This document shows, in pieces, positions 46,806 to 56,612 of a stretch of DNA of 64,000 nucleotides. The notes beneath the pieces are model-generated. The model saw nothing but the letters and a program-made list of their open reading frames with translations. It had not been told where the DNA came from and made no database searches. Position 1 is the stretch's first letter; every line of letters starts with the position of its first letter. A program made the translations under genes and the position numbers. Origin of the DNA: Pseudomonas wenzhouensis (GTDB lineage Bacteria; Pseudomonadota; Gammaproteobacteria; Pseudomonadales; Pseudomonadaceae); NCBI RefSeq assembly GCF_021029445.1, contig NZ_CP072610.1, positions 2,914,001 to 2,978,000 on the forward strand, written 5' to 3'.

Positions 46806-47528
46806 ATGAGCAAAGTCATCCTCATCACCGGCGCCAGCAGTGGCATCGGCGAAGCCACCGCCAGACACCTGGCCAGCCTGGGCCATCACGTGGTACTCGG
46901 CGCCCGCCGCATCGAGCGCTTGCAGGCACTGGTAGCAGAACTGCAGGCACAAGGTCTGCACGCCTCCTATCGCGCCCTGGACGTCAGCCAATTGCAGGAC
47001 ATGCAAGCCTTCGTCGAGCATGCCGAGAAGCAGCACGGCCCCGTCGACGTGATCATCAACAATGCCGGGGTCATGCCGCTGTCGCCGCTCAATGCCCTGA
47101 AGGTGGATGAGTGGAATCGCATGATCGACGTCAACATCCGGGGCGTGCTGCACGGTATTGCCGCCGTACTGCCAGGCATGGAGGAACGTGGGCGTGGCCA
47201 GGTCATCAACATCGCCTCCATCGGCGCTCACGCCGTATCGCCGACAGCAGCGGTCTACTGCGCGACCAAATATGCCGTGTGGGCGATTTCCGACGGCCTG
47301 CGCCAGGAAAGCGAGCGTATCCGCGTCACCACCCTATGCCCCGGCGTGGTCGAGTCCGAACTGGCCGAGAGCATCTCCGATGCCACTGCGCGCGAGACGA
47401 TGAAGGCCTTCCGCCGCATCGCCATCACACCGGACGCCATTGCCCGCGCCGTCGCCTATGCCGTGGAACAGCCTGACGACGTCGACGTCAGCGAGCTGAT
47501 CGTGCGCCCTACCGCCAGCCCTTACTGA
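46806..47528 (+). CDS. Short-chain dehydrogenase/reductase
   Basis: 240 residues of the classical SDR type. The cofactor loop TGASSGIG is at about 8-15, NNAGVM at about 84-89, and the catalytic Ser in INIASIGAHAVS, Tyr and Lys in YCATKYA near 152-156. GGAG precedes the ATG at 46806 by 6 nt, so a longer start at 46794 is unlikely. A divergent AraC regulator and a secreted SnoaL-like gene flank it, suggesting a small inducible unit. Substrate unknown. Confidence 0.88.
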   Translation: MSKVILITGASSGIGEATARHLASLGHHVVLGARRIERLQALVAELQAQGLHASYRALDVSQLQDMQAFVEHAEKQHGPVDVIINNAGVMPLSPLNALKVDEWNRMIDVNIRGVLHGIAAVLPGMEERGRGQVINIASIGAHAVSPTAAVYCATKYAVWAISDGLRQESERIRVTTLCPGVVESELAESISDATARETMKAFRRIAITPDAIARAVAYAVEQPDDVDVSELIVRPTASPY

Positions 47529-47542
47529 ACAGGAGGCTCCCG

Positions 47543-48004
47543 ATGAAAACATCGCAACCGATGATCGCCTTTCTGCTTGCCAGCCTGCTCAGCTGTTCGA
47601 CCCTGGCCGACGATGTCACCCAGGAAAACGCCGCACTGATCCAGAATGCCTTCAATGACTGGCGCGCAGGCCAGGGCGGCATTTTCCAACTGCTGGCCGA
47701 CGATGTGGTGTGGGTCGTGGCTGGCAACAGCCCGGTATCGGGCACCTATCGCAGCCGCGAGCAGTTCATGGCAGAAGCGGTCAAACCCATCACCGACAAA
47801 CTGGCCACGCCCATCGTGCCCAGCGTCCGCCAGATCGTGGCGCAGGGCTCGCTTGTCGTCGCCTACTGGGATGGCCAGGCGACTGCCAGGGACGGCAGCC
47901 GCTACACGAACAGCTACTCCTGGCACATGCAGCTGGAAAATGGCCGGATTACCCACGTCACGGCCTTTCTCGACACCTGGCGGCTGGCCGAACTGATGAA
48001 TTGA
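47543..48004 (+). CDS. Secreted SnoaL-like (NTF2 fold) protein
   Basis: 153 residues. A signal peptide (MKTSQPMIAFLLASLLSCSTLA) precedes an NTF2-like domain (LIQNAFNDWRAGQGGIFQLLADDVVWVVAG, YRSREQFM, ITHVTAFLDTWRLAEL). Family members include ketosteroid isomerase-like and small scaffold proteins; catalysis cannot be assigned. The SDR ends 14 bp upstream on the same strand, so they are probably co-transcribed. The stop codon is directly adjacent to the mgtE stop on the other strand with no bases between. Confidence 0.8.
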   Translation: MKTSQPMIAFLLASLLSCSTLADDVTQENAALIQNAFNDWRAGQGGIFQLLADDVVWVVAGNSPVSGTYRSREQFMAEAVKPITDKLATPIVPSVRQIVAQGSLVVAYWDGQATARDGSRYTNSYSWHMQLENGRITHVTAFLDTWRLAELMN

Positions 48005-49447
48005 TTACATCAGGAAGATCGACGCCAACCCCAGGAAGATGAAGAAGCCGCCGCTGTCGGTCATGGCGGTGATCATCACGCTGGCCCCCATGGCCGGGTC
48101 GCGCCCTAGGCGTGCCAGGGTCATGGGGATCAGCACCCCCATCAACGCCGCCAGCAACAGGTTGAGGGTCATGGCCGCCGTCATCACCACACCCAACGAC
48201 CAACTGCCATACAAGCCATAGGCAACGGCGCCGATCACACCACCCCAGAGGATGCCGTTGATCAGCGAGACGCCAAGTTCCTTGCGCAGCAGGCGCTTGG
48301 TATTGCCGGTGCTGACCTGATCCAGCGCCATGGCGCGTACGATCATGGTGATGGTCTGGTTGCCCGAGTTACCGCCAATACCGGCAACGATGGGCATCAG
48401 CGCCGCCAGCGCCACCAGTTTCTCGATCGAGCCTTCGAACAGGCCGATCACCCGCGAAGCGAGGAATGCGGTGACCAGGTTGATCGCCAGCCACGCCCAG
48501 CGGTTACGCACCGACTTCCACACCGAGGCGAAGATGTCTTCCTCCTCGCGCAGACCGGCCATGTTCAGCACTTCGCTTTCGCTTTCCTCGCGGATCAGGT
48601 CGACCATCTCGTCGATGGTCAGACGGCCGATCAGCTTGCCGTTCTTGTCCACCACCGGAGCGGAAATCAGGTCGTAACGTTCGAACGCCTGCGCGGCGTC
48701 GTAGCCGTCCTCGTCCGGATGGAAGCTCACCGGATCGTCGGCCATGACTTCGCCGACCTGCTTGTCCGGGTCGTTGACCAACAGCCGCTTGATCGGTAGC
48801 ACGCCCTTGAGCACGCCGTCGTAATCGACCACGAACAGTTTGTCGGTATGCCCCGGCAGCTCTTTCAGGCGGCGCAGGTAACGCAGCACCACTTCCAGGC
48901 TGACGTCTTCGCGGATGGTGACCATCTCGAAGTCCATCAGCGCACCGACCTGATCCTCCTCGTAGGACAGGGCCGAGCGCACACGCTCGCGCTGCTGAGC
49001 GTCGAGCGATTCCATCAGCTCATGCACGACGTCGCGCGGCAGTTCCGGCGCCAGGTCGGCGAGTTCGTCGGCATCCAGGTCCTTGGCCGCAGCGAGAATC
49101 TCGTGATCGTCCATGTCGGCGATCAGGGTTTCGCGTACTGCGTCGGAGACTTCCAGCAGGATGTCGCCGTCACGCTCGGCCTTGACCAGCTGCCAGACGG
49201 TCAGACGCTCGTCGAGCGGCAAGGCTTCGAGGATATGGGCGATGTCAGCGGGGTGCAGATCCTCGAGCTTGCGCTGCAGCTCGACCAGATTCTGTCGGTG
49301 TACCAGGCTTTCGACCCGGTCGTGATGCTGGCCTTCCTGACGATGGGTCAGGTCTTCGACCAGCCTTTGCCGATGCAGCAGTTCGATCACCTGGGCCAGG
49401 CGATCCTGCAAGCTTTCTTGCGGCTTCTTGGCTTCTACTTCAGTCAT
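48005..49447 (-). CDS. mgtE: Magnesium transporter MgtE
   Basis: 480 residues: an N-terminal MgtE_N superhelical domain (about 40-140), two CBS domains (about 145-275, including VMADDPVSFHPDEDGYDAAQAF) and a C-terminal five-helix channel domain (from about 300). Both intracellular domains sense magnesium and gate the channel. GGAG precedes the ATG at 49447; the longer GTG start (49459) overlaps that site. A leader of a few hundred bases, 49448-49768, precedes it. The stop is immediately next to the SnoaL-like gene's stop. Confidence 0.95.
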   Translation of the reverse strand: MTEVEAKKPQESLQDRLAQVIELLHRQRLVEDLTHRQEGQHHDRVESLVHRQNLVELQRKLEDLHPADIAHILEALPLDERLTVWQLVKAERDGDILLEVSDAVRETLIADMDDHEILAAAKDLDADELADLAPELPRDVVHELMESLDAQQRERVRSALSYEEDQVGALMDFEMVTIREDVSLEVVLRYLRRLKELPGHTDKLFVVDYDGVLKGVLPIKRLLVNDPDKQVGEVMADDPVSFHPDEDGYDAAQAFERYDLISAPVVDKNGKLIGRLTIDEMVDLIREESESEVLNMAGLREEEDIFASVWKSVRNRWAWLAINLVTAFLASRVIGLFEGSIEKLVALAALMPIVAGIGGNSGNQTITMIVRAMALDQVSTGNTKRLLRKELGVSLINGILWGGVIGAVAYGLYGSWSLGVVMTAAMTLNLLLAALMGVLIPMTLARLGRDPAMGASVMITAMTDSGGFFIFLGLASIFLM

Positions 49448-49768
49448 AGCGCGCTCCACCCCCAGTTGGCGGGCACGCCAAAGGGGATCAATCAGGTCTT
49501 ACACGATTGTGCGAGGGGAGTATTGAGTAACTACTGGGTAAGTCCATGGTGGTATTCCACAAGCCCCGGCGGGGCTGACGCGGCGAATGATAACACCGCA
49601 AAACAGCTTTGTACGTGACAAAAGCGCGGCAAGAACAACTGCTTGCATCGCAAACTTCAATCCCGCATGCAACCTGATCATGCGACGCCAGCCATGTGCG
49701 CCAGGACACCCTGGCACATGAGAAAAAACGGTCTAACCTGAGACATGCACCGTCACGGAGGACGACTC
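49448..49768. other. Divergent intergenic region and possible leader of mgtE
   Basis: 321 bases with no gene. On the minus strand a GCGGTGTTATCATTCG block near 49570-49600 could be a promoter for mgtE, which would give a leader of about 120 nt. That leader contains the hairpins GCCCCGCCGGGGC (about 49564-49576) and TTTGGCG/CGCCAA (about 49463-49485). I see no known magnesium riboswitch. Confidence 0.4.
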
Positions 49769-50263
49769 ATGCGAGGACTGCACTTCACAGCACTATGCGC
49801 CGCCATACTGCTGCCCCCCATTCAGGACAGCTCGGCCAGCAGTGTGTTCCGCTGCGTGGATGGCACAGGTCATGTCACTTTCACCCGTCACGGCTGCCCC
49901 AGCGATCAGCAACAGCACCTGCAGGACGCACGCAACCACACCCCCAGCAGCGGCAAGGTCATCCCACTGGCCAACCCTGACAGACGCAGGGCAACGGCAC
50001 CTGCGGGCGCGGCGGAACTGGTGATAGTCGGCCAGCGGGACGATGGTTGCGGCAATCTGCTCAGCAGCAGCGAGAAACGCCAGGCGATCATCCGCAAGGA
50101 AATCCGCGCAGGCCTCAGCCGCGCCGACGTGGAAAGCAGCCTGGGCAAACCGGACAGAGTCACGAGCAGCAACGGCCAACAGCGCTATCACTACCGCGAA
50201 AAACGCAAAGGCGGCAGCAGCCGGCAGATCAGCTTCGACGCAGCCGGCTGCGTGAAGAAATGA
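49769..50263 (+). CDS. DUF4124 protein with a BamE/SmpA-like C-terminal segment
   Basis: 164 residues. A signal peptide (MRGLHFTALCAAILLPPI...) is followed by a short DUF4124 segment (SVFRCVDGTGHVTFTRHGCP) that usually binds to periplasmic or envelope proteins. The C-terminal part (IRKEIRAGLSRADVESSLGKPDRV..., QQRYHYREKR) resembles the SmpA/OmlA-like repeat seen in BamE-type envelope proteins. GGAGG 7 nt before the ATG at 49769. It is divergent from mgtE and ends in a strong bidirectional terminator shared with the tRNA group. Function unknown. Confidence 0.75.
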   Translation: MRGLHFTALCAAILLPPIQDSSASSVFRCVDGTGHVTFTRHGCPSDQQQHLQDARNHTPSSGKVIPLANPDRRRATAPAGAAELVIVGQRDDGCGNLLSSSEKRQAIIRKEIRAGLSRADVESSLGKPDRVTSSNGQQRYHYREKRKGGSSRQISFDAAGCVKK

Positions 50264-50273
50264 ACCATAAAGA

Positions 50274-50303
50274 AAAAGGGCCTGCATCACTGCAGGCCCT
50301 TTT
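50274..50303. terminator. Bidirectional terminator between the DUF4124 gene and the tRNA-Arg group
   Basis: The stem AAAAGGGCCTGCA / TGCAGGCCCTTTT with a TCAC loop has A/T tails on both sides. It can stop the gene at 49769 (+) and the tRNA transcript (-). Confidence 0.9.
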
Positions 50304-50307
50304 GGTA

Positions 50308-50384
50308 TGGCGGACTCAGGAGGATTCGAACCTCCGACCGCTCGGTTCGTAGCCGAGTACTCTATCCAGCTGAGCTATGAGTCC
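50308..50384 (-). tRNA. tRNA-Arg(ACG), copy 1
   Basis: 77 nt with encoded CCA. The anticodon loop CTACGAA gives ACG (read as ICG after A34 deamination). The acceptor is GGACTCA / TGAGTCC. Identical to the two copies that follow. Confidence 0.97.
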
Positions 50385-50388
50385 GTTT

Positions 50389-50422
50389 GGCGCTTTTTGA
50401 CCAGATCACCGCTGGCTGAAAC
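50389..50422. repeat. Spacer repeat A of the tRNA-Arg units
   Basis: A 34-nt segment (GGCGCTTTTTGACCAGATCA...) that recurs at 50677-50710 and 50829-50862 with few differences. It forms the upstream flank of each tRNA-Arg on the minus strand, evidence of tandem duplication. Confidence 0.75.
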
Positions 50423-50454
50423 ATGACCTTGCATCGCTGCAGTGCCATTTGATA

Positions 50455-50531
50455 TGGCGGACTCAGGAGGATTCGAACCTCCGACCGCTCGGTTCGTAGC
50501 CGAGTACTCTATCCAGCTGAGCTATGAGTCC
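50455..50531 (-). tRNA. tRNA-Arg(ACG), copy 2
   Basis: Same 77-nt sequence as copy 1, anticodon ACG, CCA encoded. A 213-bp gap (50532-50744) separates it from copy 3, longer than the 70-bp gap to copy 1. Confidence 0.97.
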
Positions 50532-50676
50532 GTTACAGATCACCCGAAAACTACTGCGCTTGGTTATGCTTCGTTGAAACCGAACTCAGAATGCTCATTT
50601 AGAAAACTAAACTGCGCTTCTTCGTTCGCTTTCGCCTCGCCTACCCTTCGCTCGCTACGCTTTCGTGCGACCTTAT

Positions 50677-50710
50677 GGCGCTTTTAGACCAGATCACCAC
50701 TGATTGAAAC
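50677..50710. repeat. Spacer repeat B of the tRNA-Arg units
   Basis: Same 34-nt segment as at 50389 (GGCGCTTTTAGACCAGATCA...). The 213-bp gap it sits in also has a segment (50615-50660) resembling 287-330 near the window start. Confidence 0.75.
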
Positions 50711-50711
50711 A

Positions 50712-50739
50712 AAATGGCTTGCAGCGATGCAAGCCATTT
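50712..50739 (-). terminator. Hairpin after tRNA-Arg copy 3
   Basis: A 12-bp stem (AAATGGCTTGCA / TGCAAGCCATTT) with a 4-nt loop, directly downstream of copy 3 on the minus strand. The T run is weak, so it may be a processing hairpin or an attenuator. A degenerate version follows copy 2. Confidence 0.55.
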
Positions 50740-50744
50740 GAATA

Positions 50745-50821
50745 TGGCGGACTCAGGAGGATTCGAACCTCCGACCGCTCGGTTCGTAGCCGAGTACTCT
50801 ATCCAGCTGAGCTATGAGTCC
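50745..50821 (-). tRNA. tRNA-Arg(ACG), copy 3
   Basis: Third identical 77-nt copy, anticodon ACG, CCA encoded. Nearest of the three to tRNA-Ser and csrA, so it is probably the ancestral copy. Confidence 0.97.
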
Positions 50822-50828
50822 ACTCTTT

Positions 50829-50862
50829 GGTGCTTTTAGACCAGATCACCTCTGGTTGATTC
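50829..50862. repeat. Spacer repeat C of the tRNA-Arg units
   Basis: 34 nt (GGTGCTTTTAGACCAGATCA...), the third copy of the flank upstream of tRNA-Arg on the minus strand. Confidence 0.75.
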
Positions 50863-50894
50863 GCAAACCTGGCTAAGCCCGGCTCGCTGAATAA

Positions 50895-50985
50895 TGGCGG
50901 AGAAGGGGGGATTCGAACCCCCGACACCCTTTTGAGGTGTACTCCCTTAGCAGGGGAGCGCCTTCAGCCTCTCGGCCACCTCTCC
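50895..50985 (-). tRNA. tRNA-Ser(GCT)
   Basis: 91 nt with the long variable arm of class II tRNAs and encoded CCA. The anticodon loop CTGCTAA gives GCT, reading AGC and AGU. It lies between csrA and the tRNA-Arg group, the usual Pseudomonas order. Confidence 0.96.
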
Positions 50986-51046
50986 GCAACACGGGGCGCA
51001 TGATAACCATGTTTTCCCCGTTTGCAAACAAAAATTTGTAGAAAAA

Positions 51047-51232
51047 TTAGTGGCTTGGTTCGTCACCCTTCTCTTTCTGGATGCGCTGGTAGATTTCTTC
51101 ACGGTGTACGGCAACCTCTTTCGGCGCATTGACGCCAATGCGCACCTGGTTACCTTTCACACCCAACACGGTGACAGTCACTTCATCACCGACCATCAGG
51201 GTCTCTCCGACCCGGCGAGTCAGAATCAGCAT
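51047..51232 (-). CDS. csrA: Carbon storage regulator CsrA (RsmA)
   Basis: 61 residues, nearly invariant in Pseudomonas: [20 protein letters not shown]..., with the RNA-binding Leu4 and Arg44 (VAVHREEIY). The dimer binds GGA motifs in mRNA leaders and blocks translation, and is titrated by RsmY/RsmZ-type RNAs. It lies between lysC and tRNA-Ser. The AAGGA before the ATG is a strong ribosome binding site. An identical regulator set is expected elsewhere in the genome. Confidence 0.98.
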   Translation of the reverse strand: MLILTRRVGETLMVGDEVTVTVLGVKGNQVRIGVNAPKEVAVHREEIYQRIQKEKGDEPSH

Positions 51233-51372
51233 TCCTTTCTCCTCAACGGATTACATTTTCAGGACAACAGTCTGCAAAAAGAAAATGGTGCCGACCTGCG
51301 CCTTTATCAAGCCCACAGGCCTCCACCCAAGTATTGACCAGCCCGCGCAGAAAGAAAGTTCCCGCCAACCAG

Positions 51373-51410
51373 TCAAAAAGACGAAAGGCGCGGAACCTGC
51401 CGCGCCTTTC
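51373..51410 (-). terminator. Rho-independent terminator of lysC
   Basis: On the minus strand the stem GAAAGGCGCGG / CCGCGCCTTTC with a 6-nt loop is followed by CGTCTTTTT, just past the lysC stop. csrA therefore needs its own promoter within 51233-51372. Confidence 0.9.
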
Positions 51411-51422
51411 GGATCAGTCGAA

Positions 51423-52661
51423 TCAGTCGCCCTGTCGGGCCGGGGCATCCAGCTCGAAGGCAGTATGCAGTGCGCGCACCGCCAGCTCCAGATACTTCTC
51501 TTCGATGACCACGGACACCTTGATCTCGGAGGTGGAGATCATCTGGATATTGATGGTCTCCTTGGCCAGCGCTTCGAACATGCGGCTGGCGACACCGGCG
51601 TGGGAACGCATGCCGACACCGACGATGGACACCTTGGCGATGTTGGTATCACCCACGACTTCACGGGCACCCAGCTCGTCAGCAGTCTTCTGCAGCACGC
51701 CCAGGGCGTTGTTGTAGTCGTTGCGGTGTACGGTGAAGGTGAAATCAGTGGTGTTATCGTGCGAGACGTTCTGCACGATCATGTCCACTTCGATATTCGC
51801 GGCGCTGATCGGGCCGAGAATCTTGAAGGCGATGCCGGGGATATCCGGTACCCCACGGATGGTCAGCTTGGCTTCGTCGCGGTTGAAAGCGATGCCGGAA
51901 ATGATCGGCTGTTCCATGGATTCCTCTTCATCAAGGGTAATGAGGGTGCCCGGCCCCTCCTGAAAGCTATGCAGGACGCGCAGCGGGACATTGTACTTGC
52001 CGGCAAACTCGACCGAACGAATCTGCAACACCTTGGAGCCGAGACTGGCCATTTCCAGCATCTCTTCGAAGGTGATCTTTTCCAGGCGCTGAGCCTTGGG
52101 CACCACACGCGGGTCAGTGGTGTAAACGCCATCGACATCGGTGTAGATCTGGCACTCGTCGGCTTTCAGCGCCGCCGCCAGAGCCACGCCGGTGGTGTCG
52201 GAGCCGCCGCGCCCGAGGGTGGTGATATTGCCGTGCTCGTCGACGCCCTGGAAGCCAGCAACCACGACGACGCGACCAGCCTTGAGGTCGGCGCGAATCT
52301 TCTGATCATCGATCTGCAGAATGCGCGCCTTGTTGTGCGAACTGTCGGTGAGGATACGCACCTGGTTGCCGGTGTAGGACACCGCCGGCACGCCGCGCTT
52401 GATCAGCGCCATGGCCAACAGGGCAATGGTCACCTGCTCACCGGTAGACACCATCACATCCAGCTCACGTGCAACCGGCTCGCCATCGGTGATCTGTTTG
52501 GCCAGATCGATCAGGCGGTTGGTTTCGCCGCTCATGGCGGAAACCACGACGACGATGTCGTCACCGTTCTCGCGGAACTTCTTCACCTTGTCGGCGACCT
52601 GCGCGATGCGCTCGATGGTGCCGACGGATGTGCCCCCAAACTTCTGTACGATCAAAGCCAT
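51423..52661 (-). CDS. lysC: Aspartate kinase
   Basis: 412 residues of the lone-type aspartokinase: the N-terminal kinase domain starts [10 protein letters not shown] (about 4-14), with [16 protein letters not shown] near 170, and ends in two ACT domains (about 265-412) that bind lysine and threonine. It phosphorylates aspartate for lysine, methionine and threonine synthesis. I use the ATG at 52661, since the family starts [10 protein letters not shown]. It lies between alaS and csrA. Confidence 0.97.
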   Translation of the reverse strand: MALIVQKFGGTSVGTIERIAQVADKVKKFRENGDDIVVVVSAMSGETNRLIDLAKQITDGEPVARELDVMVSTGEQVTIALLAMALIKRGVPAVSYTGNQVRILTDSSHNKARILQIDDQKIRADLKAGRVVVVAGFQGVDEHGNITTLGRGGSDTTGVALAAALKADECQIYTDVDGVYTTDPRVVPKAQRLEKITFEEMLEMASLGSKVLQIRSVEFAGKYNVPLRVLHSFQEGPGTLITLDEEESMEQPIISGIAFNRDEAKLTIRGVPDIPGIAFKILGPISAANIEVDMIVQNVSHDNTTDFTFTVHRNDYNNALGVLQKTADELGAREVVGDTNIAKVSIVGVGMRSHAGVASRMFEALAKETINIQMISTSEIKVSVVIEEKYLELAVRALHTAFELDAPARQGD

Positions 52662-52763
52662 TTCAAAAAGCCGCCTGAATCCTCGAAGGGCGCCCATTAA
52701 ACCCGCATCGGGTCATACTGCCAAGGCCCGCCGGACGCACTGCGGGCCTCGCTTTCTCGCTCG

Positions 52764-55388
52764 TTACGAAGCCTGCTCGACCAGGGTGGCGGCCAGGGCC
52801 AGGGCTTCATCCAGTTTGCTGGCATCGACGCCGCCGCCCTGAGCCATGTCCGGGCGACCACCGCCCTTGCCGCCCACGACCGCAGCGGCCTGACGCATCA
52901 GGTCACCTGCCTTGAGCTTGGCGGTCAGATCCTGGGTCACACCGGCGACCAGCACCACCTTCTCGTCGAACACGCCGCCGAGCAGAATCACAGCGCTGCC
53001 CAGCTTGTTCTTCAGTTGATCGACCAGCGCCAGCAGCGCCTTGCCATCCATGCCATCGAGACGCGCAGCCAGCACCTTGGTGCCCTTCACGTCCACGGCC
53101 GAGCCGGCCAGGTCGTTACCGGCCGCGCTGGCGGCCTTGGCCTTGAGCTGCTCCAGCTCCTTTTCCAGCTGACGGTTGCGCTCAATCAGCGCCGAGAGCT
53201 TGTCCAGCACGTTGTCGCGGCTGCCCTTGACCAGAGAGGCGGCTTCCTTGAGCTGCTCCTCGGCGCCATTGAGCCAGGCCAGCGCTTGCGCGCCGGTGAC
53301 CGCTTCGATACGCCGTACGCCAGCGGCCACGCCGCCTTCGCTGGTGATCTTGAACAGGCCGATGTCGCCGGTACGCGATACGTGGGTACCGCCGCACAGC
53401 TCGACGGAGAAGTCGTCGCCCATGCTCAGCACACGCACCTGATCACCGTACTTCTCGCCGAACAGCGCCATGGCGCCCTTGGCCTTGGCGGTTTCGATAT
53501 CGGTTTCTTCGGTCTCGACCTCGGAGTTCTTGCGAATCTCGGCGTTGACGATGTCTTCCAGCTGTTTGATCTGCTCGGGCTTGATCGCCTCGAAGTGGCT
53601 GAAGTCGAAACGCAGGCGCTGACTGTCGACCAGCGAGCCCTTCTGCTGCACGTGCTCGCCCAGCACCTGACGCAACGCGGCGTGCAACAGGTGGGTAGCA
53701 GAGTGGTTCAGCGCGGTAGCCTGGCGCACGCCGGCTTCGGCTTCAGCCTTGACGCTGGTGCCGACACTCAGGCCGCCCTTGGCCACTACACCATGGTGCA
53801 GGAAGGCGCCACCGGCCTTGGTGGTGTCGCGTACGTCGAAGCGTACGCCAGCACTTTCCAGGTAGCCGCAGTCGCCAACCTGACCACCGGACTCAGCGTA
53901 GAACGGGGTCTGATCCAGCACCACCACGCCCTCCTCGCCTTCGGCGAGGCTGTCGACGGCAGTGCCAGCCTTGAACAGGGCGATGATCTTGCCGCTGCCG
54001 CTGGTGCCTTCGTAACCGAGGAAGCGGGTGTCGGCGTCGACCTTGACCAGCGAGTTGTAATCCATGCCGAAGGCACTGGCGGAACGGGCGCGCTCGCGCT
54101 GCGCTTCCATCTCGCGCTCGAAACCTTCTTCGTCCACCGACAGCTCACGCTCGCGGGCGATATCGGCGGTCAGGTCAACCGGGAAACCGTAGGTATCGTA
54201 CAGCTTGAACACCACGTCGCCAGGAATGACATTGCCCTTGAGCTCGGCCAGATCCTGCTCGAGGATCTTCAGGCCCTGCTCCAGGGTCTTGGCGAACTGC
54301 TCTTCTTCGGTCTTCAGCACGCGTTCGATGTGCGCCTGCTGCTGCTTGAGTTCGGGGAAGGCTTCGCCCATCTCAGCCACCAGCGCGGCGACGATCTGGT
54401 AGAAGAAGCTGCCCTTGGCGCCCAGCTTGTTACCGTGACGGCAGGCGCGACGAACGATGCGGCGCAGCACGTAGCCACGACCTTCGTTGGACGGCGTGAC
54501 GCCGTCGGCAATCAGGAAGCCGCAGGAGCGGATGTGATCCGCCACCACCTTCAGCGAAGCCTGGCCTTCGTTGGCGCAGCCGATGGCCTTGGCCGAAGCG
54601 TTCAGCAGGCTCTGGAACAGGTCGATCTCGTAGTTCGAGTTGACGTGCTGCAGCACGGCGCTGATGCGCTCCAGGCCCATGCCGGTGTCCACGCTCGGTG
54701 CCGGCAGCGGGTGCAGCACGCCGTCTGCAGTGCGGTTGAACTGCATGAACACGTTGTTCCAGATCTCGATGTAGCGGTCGCCATCTTCTTCCGGGCTGCC
54801 GGGTGGGCCACCCCAAATGTGCTCGCCGTGGTCGAAGAAAATCTCGGTGCAAGGGCCGCACGGGCCGGTGTCGCCCATCGCCCAGAAGTTGTCGGAAGCG
54901 TATGGCGCGCCCTTGTTGTCGCCGATGCGGATCATGCGCTCGGGTGGAACACCAATTTCCTTGTTCCAGATGTCGTAGGCTTCGTCATCGGTGGCGTAGA
55001 CGGTGACCCAGAGCTTTTCCTTGGGCAGGTTCAGCCACTTGTCGGAGGTCAGGAATTCCCAGGCGTAATGGATGGCATCACGCTTGAAATAGTCGCCGAA
55101 GCTGAAGTTGCCCAGCATTTCGAAGAAAGTGTGGTGACGTGCGGTGTAGCCGACGTTTTCCAGGTCGTTGTGCTTGCCGCCGGCACGCACGCACTTCTGG
55201 CTGGTGGTGGCGCGGGTGTAGGCGCGCTTCTCCAGGCCCAGGAAGCAGTCCTTGAACTGGTTCATGCCCGCATTGGTGAACAGCAGGGTCGGGTCGTTCG
55301 CCGGAATCAGCGAGCTGGAAGCGACACGGGTGTGCCCTTTTTCTTCGAAGAAGCTCAGGAAGGCTTCACGGATTTCTGCGCTTTTCAT
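52764..55388 (-). CDS. alaS: Alanyl-tRNA synthetase
   Basis: 874 residues, normal length. A class II catalytic core ([19 protein letters not shown]..., then [15 protein letters not shown]) is followed by the editing domain with zinc ligands in [12 protein letters not shown] and [15 protein letters not shown], and a C-terminal DHHA1 domain with a [15 protein letters not shown] motif. It charges tRNA-Ala and edits Ser/Gly mischarging. The start at 55388 is used since alaS proteins begin MKSAEIR. Ordinary. Confidence 0.98.
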   Translation of the reverse strand: MKSAEIREAFLSFFEEKGHTRVASSSLIPANDPTLLFTNAGMNQFKDCFLGLEKRAYTRATTSQKCVRAGGKHNDLENVGYTARHHTFFEMLGNFSFGDYFKRDAIHYAWEFLTSDKWLNLPKEKLWVTVYATDDEAYDIWNKEIGVPPERMIRIGDNKGAPYASDNFWAMGDTGPCGPCTEIFFDHGEHIWGGPPGSPEEDGDRYIEIWNNVFMQFNRTADGVLHPLPAPSVDTGMGLERISAVLQHVNSNYEIDLFQSLLNASAKAIGCANEGQASLKVVADHIRSCGFLIADGVTPSNEGRGYVLRRIVRRACRHGNKLGAKGSFFYQIVAALVAEMGEAFPELKQQQAHIERVLKTEEEQFAKTLEQGLKILEQDLAELKGNVIPGDVVFKLYDTYGFPVDLTADIARERELSVDEEGFEREMEAQRERARSASAFGMDYNSLVKVDADTRFLGYEGTSGSGKIIALFKAGTAVDSLAEGEEGVVVLDQTPFYAESGGQVGDCGYLESAGVRFDVRDTTKAGGAFLHHGVVAKGGLSVGTSVKAEAEAGVRQATALNHSATHLLHAALRQVLGEHVQQKGSLVDSQRLRFDFSHFEAIKPEQIKQLEDIVNAEIRKNSEVETEETDIETAKAKGAMALFGEKYGDQVRVLSMGDDFSVELCGGTHVSRTGDIGLFKITSEGGVAAGVRRIEAVTGAQALAWLNGAEEQLKEAASLVKGSRDNVLDKLSALIERNRQLEKELEQLKAKAASAAGNDLAGSAVDVKGTKVLAARLDGMDGKALLALVDQLKNKLGSAVILLGGVFDEKVVLVAGVTQDLTAKLKAGDLMRQAAAVVGGKGGGRPDMAQGGGVDASKLDEALALAATLVEQAS

Positions 55389-55481
55389 AGGGATATCCAC
55401 GGAATCAGGCGGCCACGGCAAAAGCCGGCAAAGGGCCGCATTATATCGGGCCTGTCGCCTGCGGCTAGTACCTTGTTGATA

Positions 55482-55504
55482 GCCGACAGCTATGAACTGT
55501 CGGC
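55482..55504. repeat. Hairpin between ltaE and alaS
   Basis: GCCGACAG (55482-55489) and CTGTCGGC (55497-55504) flank a 7-nt loop, 8 bp after the ltaE stop. It may be the ltaE terminator, but no T tract follows on the minus strand. Confidence 0.4.
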
Positions 55505-55511
55505 ATCTTGC

Positions 55512-56516
55512 TCAATGAGAGCGGAAAGCGGCGAATGCCTCGATCACCTGCTCGATACCTGCGCTGCCCACACCCAGGTGGGTCACCAGGCGCAGGCGCG
55601 GCGCCGCCGTGACGGCGATGCCGCGCTCAGCCATAAAGGCCTTGATCGCGCCAGCACGCTCACCGAGCTGCACATAGACCATATTGGTCTGTACCGGCTC
55701 GACGCTGTAGCCCAGCTCACTGAGCGCCTCGCCCAGATGCGCGGCCTTGGCGTGATCCTCTGCTAGGCGCTCGACCTGATACTGCAGCGCATACAGCCCC
55801 GCCGCCGCCAGAACGCCAGCCTGACGCATGCCGCCACCGACCATCTTGCGCAGACGGCGCGCCTTGGCGATCAGCGCCGCGCTGCCACAGAGCACCGAGC
55901 CGACCGGTGCGCCGAGCCCCTTGGACAGGCACACCGACACCGAGTCGAAGTGCCGGGTGATTTCGCGAGCCGGCACCCCAAGCTTGACTGCCGCGTTGTA
56001 CAGGCGGGCGCCATCCAGATGCAGGCTCAAGCCACGACGGTGCGTCAGCTCACGCGCAGCGGCCAGATAATCGAGCGGCAGCACCTTGCCCTGCATGGTG
56101 TTTTCCAGGGCCAGCAGGCGAGTACGGGCGAAGTGAAAGTCGTCCTGTTTGATCGCCGCTTCGACCTTGGCCAGATCCAGCGAGCCGTCGACCTCGCCTT
56201 CGATTGGCTGTGGCTGGATGGAACCGAGCACGGCGGCACCGCCACCTTCGTATTTATAGGTGTGCGCCTGCTGGCCGACGATGTACTCGTCACCGCGCTC
56301 GCAGTGGGCCATCAGGCCGAGTAGGTTGCTCATGGTGCCGGTGGGCACGAATAGCGCCGCCGCGAAACCCAGCTCATTGGCCAGCCAGGATTCCAGATGA
56401 TTGGCCGTGGGGTCTTCGCCATACACGTCATCGCCCAGTTCAGCCGTCAGCATGGCCTCGCGCATGGCGGCGGTAGGTTGAGTGACGGTGTCGCTACGCA
56501 GGTCGATCAGGTGCAT
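55512..56516 (-). CDS. ltaE: Low-specificity L-threonine aldolase
   Basis: 334 residues of the fold type I PLP family. It starts [19 protein letters not shown]; the PLP lysine is in [15 protein letters not shown] near residue 200, and [15 protein letters not shown] is near 30. It cleaves threonine or allo-threonine to glycine and acetaldehyde. The start at 56516 is the family's. It lies between alaS and the arginine operon on the same strand, with a REP-like element upstream. Confidence 0.94.
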   Translation of the reverse strand: MHLIDLRSDTVTQPTAAMREAMLTAELGDDVYGEDPTANHLESWLANELGFAAALFVPTGTMSNLLGLMAHCERGDEYIVGQQAHTYKYEGGGAAVLGSIQPQPIEGEVDGSLDLAKVEAAIKQDDFHFARTRLLALENTMQGKVLPLDYLAAARELTHRRGLSLHLDGARLYNAAVKLGVPAREITRHFDSVSVCLSKGLGAPVGSVLCGSAALIAKARRLRKMVGGGMRQAGVLAAAGLYALQYQVERLAEDHAKAAHLGEALSELGYSVEPVQTNMVYVQLGERAGAIKAFMAERGIAVTAAPRLRLVTHLGVGSAGIEQVIEAFAAFRSH

Positions 56517-56612
56517 GACAGGCTTTCCCGGCAATTGGCGAAAGGCTCATGCTAATGAGGTCGCTCGGGCGGTGAAAGATACAGTTGCGCGATAAAGCCA
56601 CTTGTCGACACC

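Noticed and set aside
49448..49768. Magnesium riboswitch before mgtE
   Set aside because: Hairpins are present, but none matches the known M-box or ykoK layout that I can recognise.
53016..55766. Very long plus-strand open frame opposite alaS
   Set aside because: alaS on the minus strand is unambiguous and the antisense translation matches nothing.
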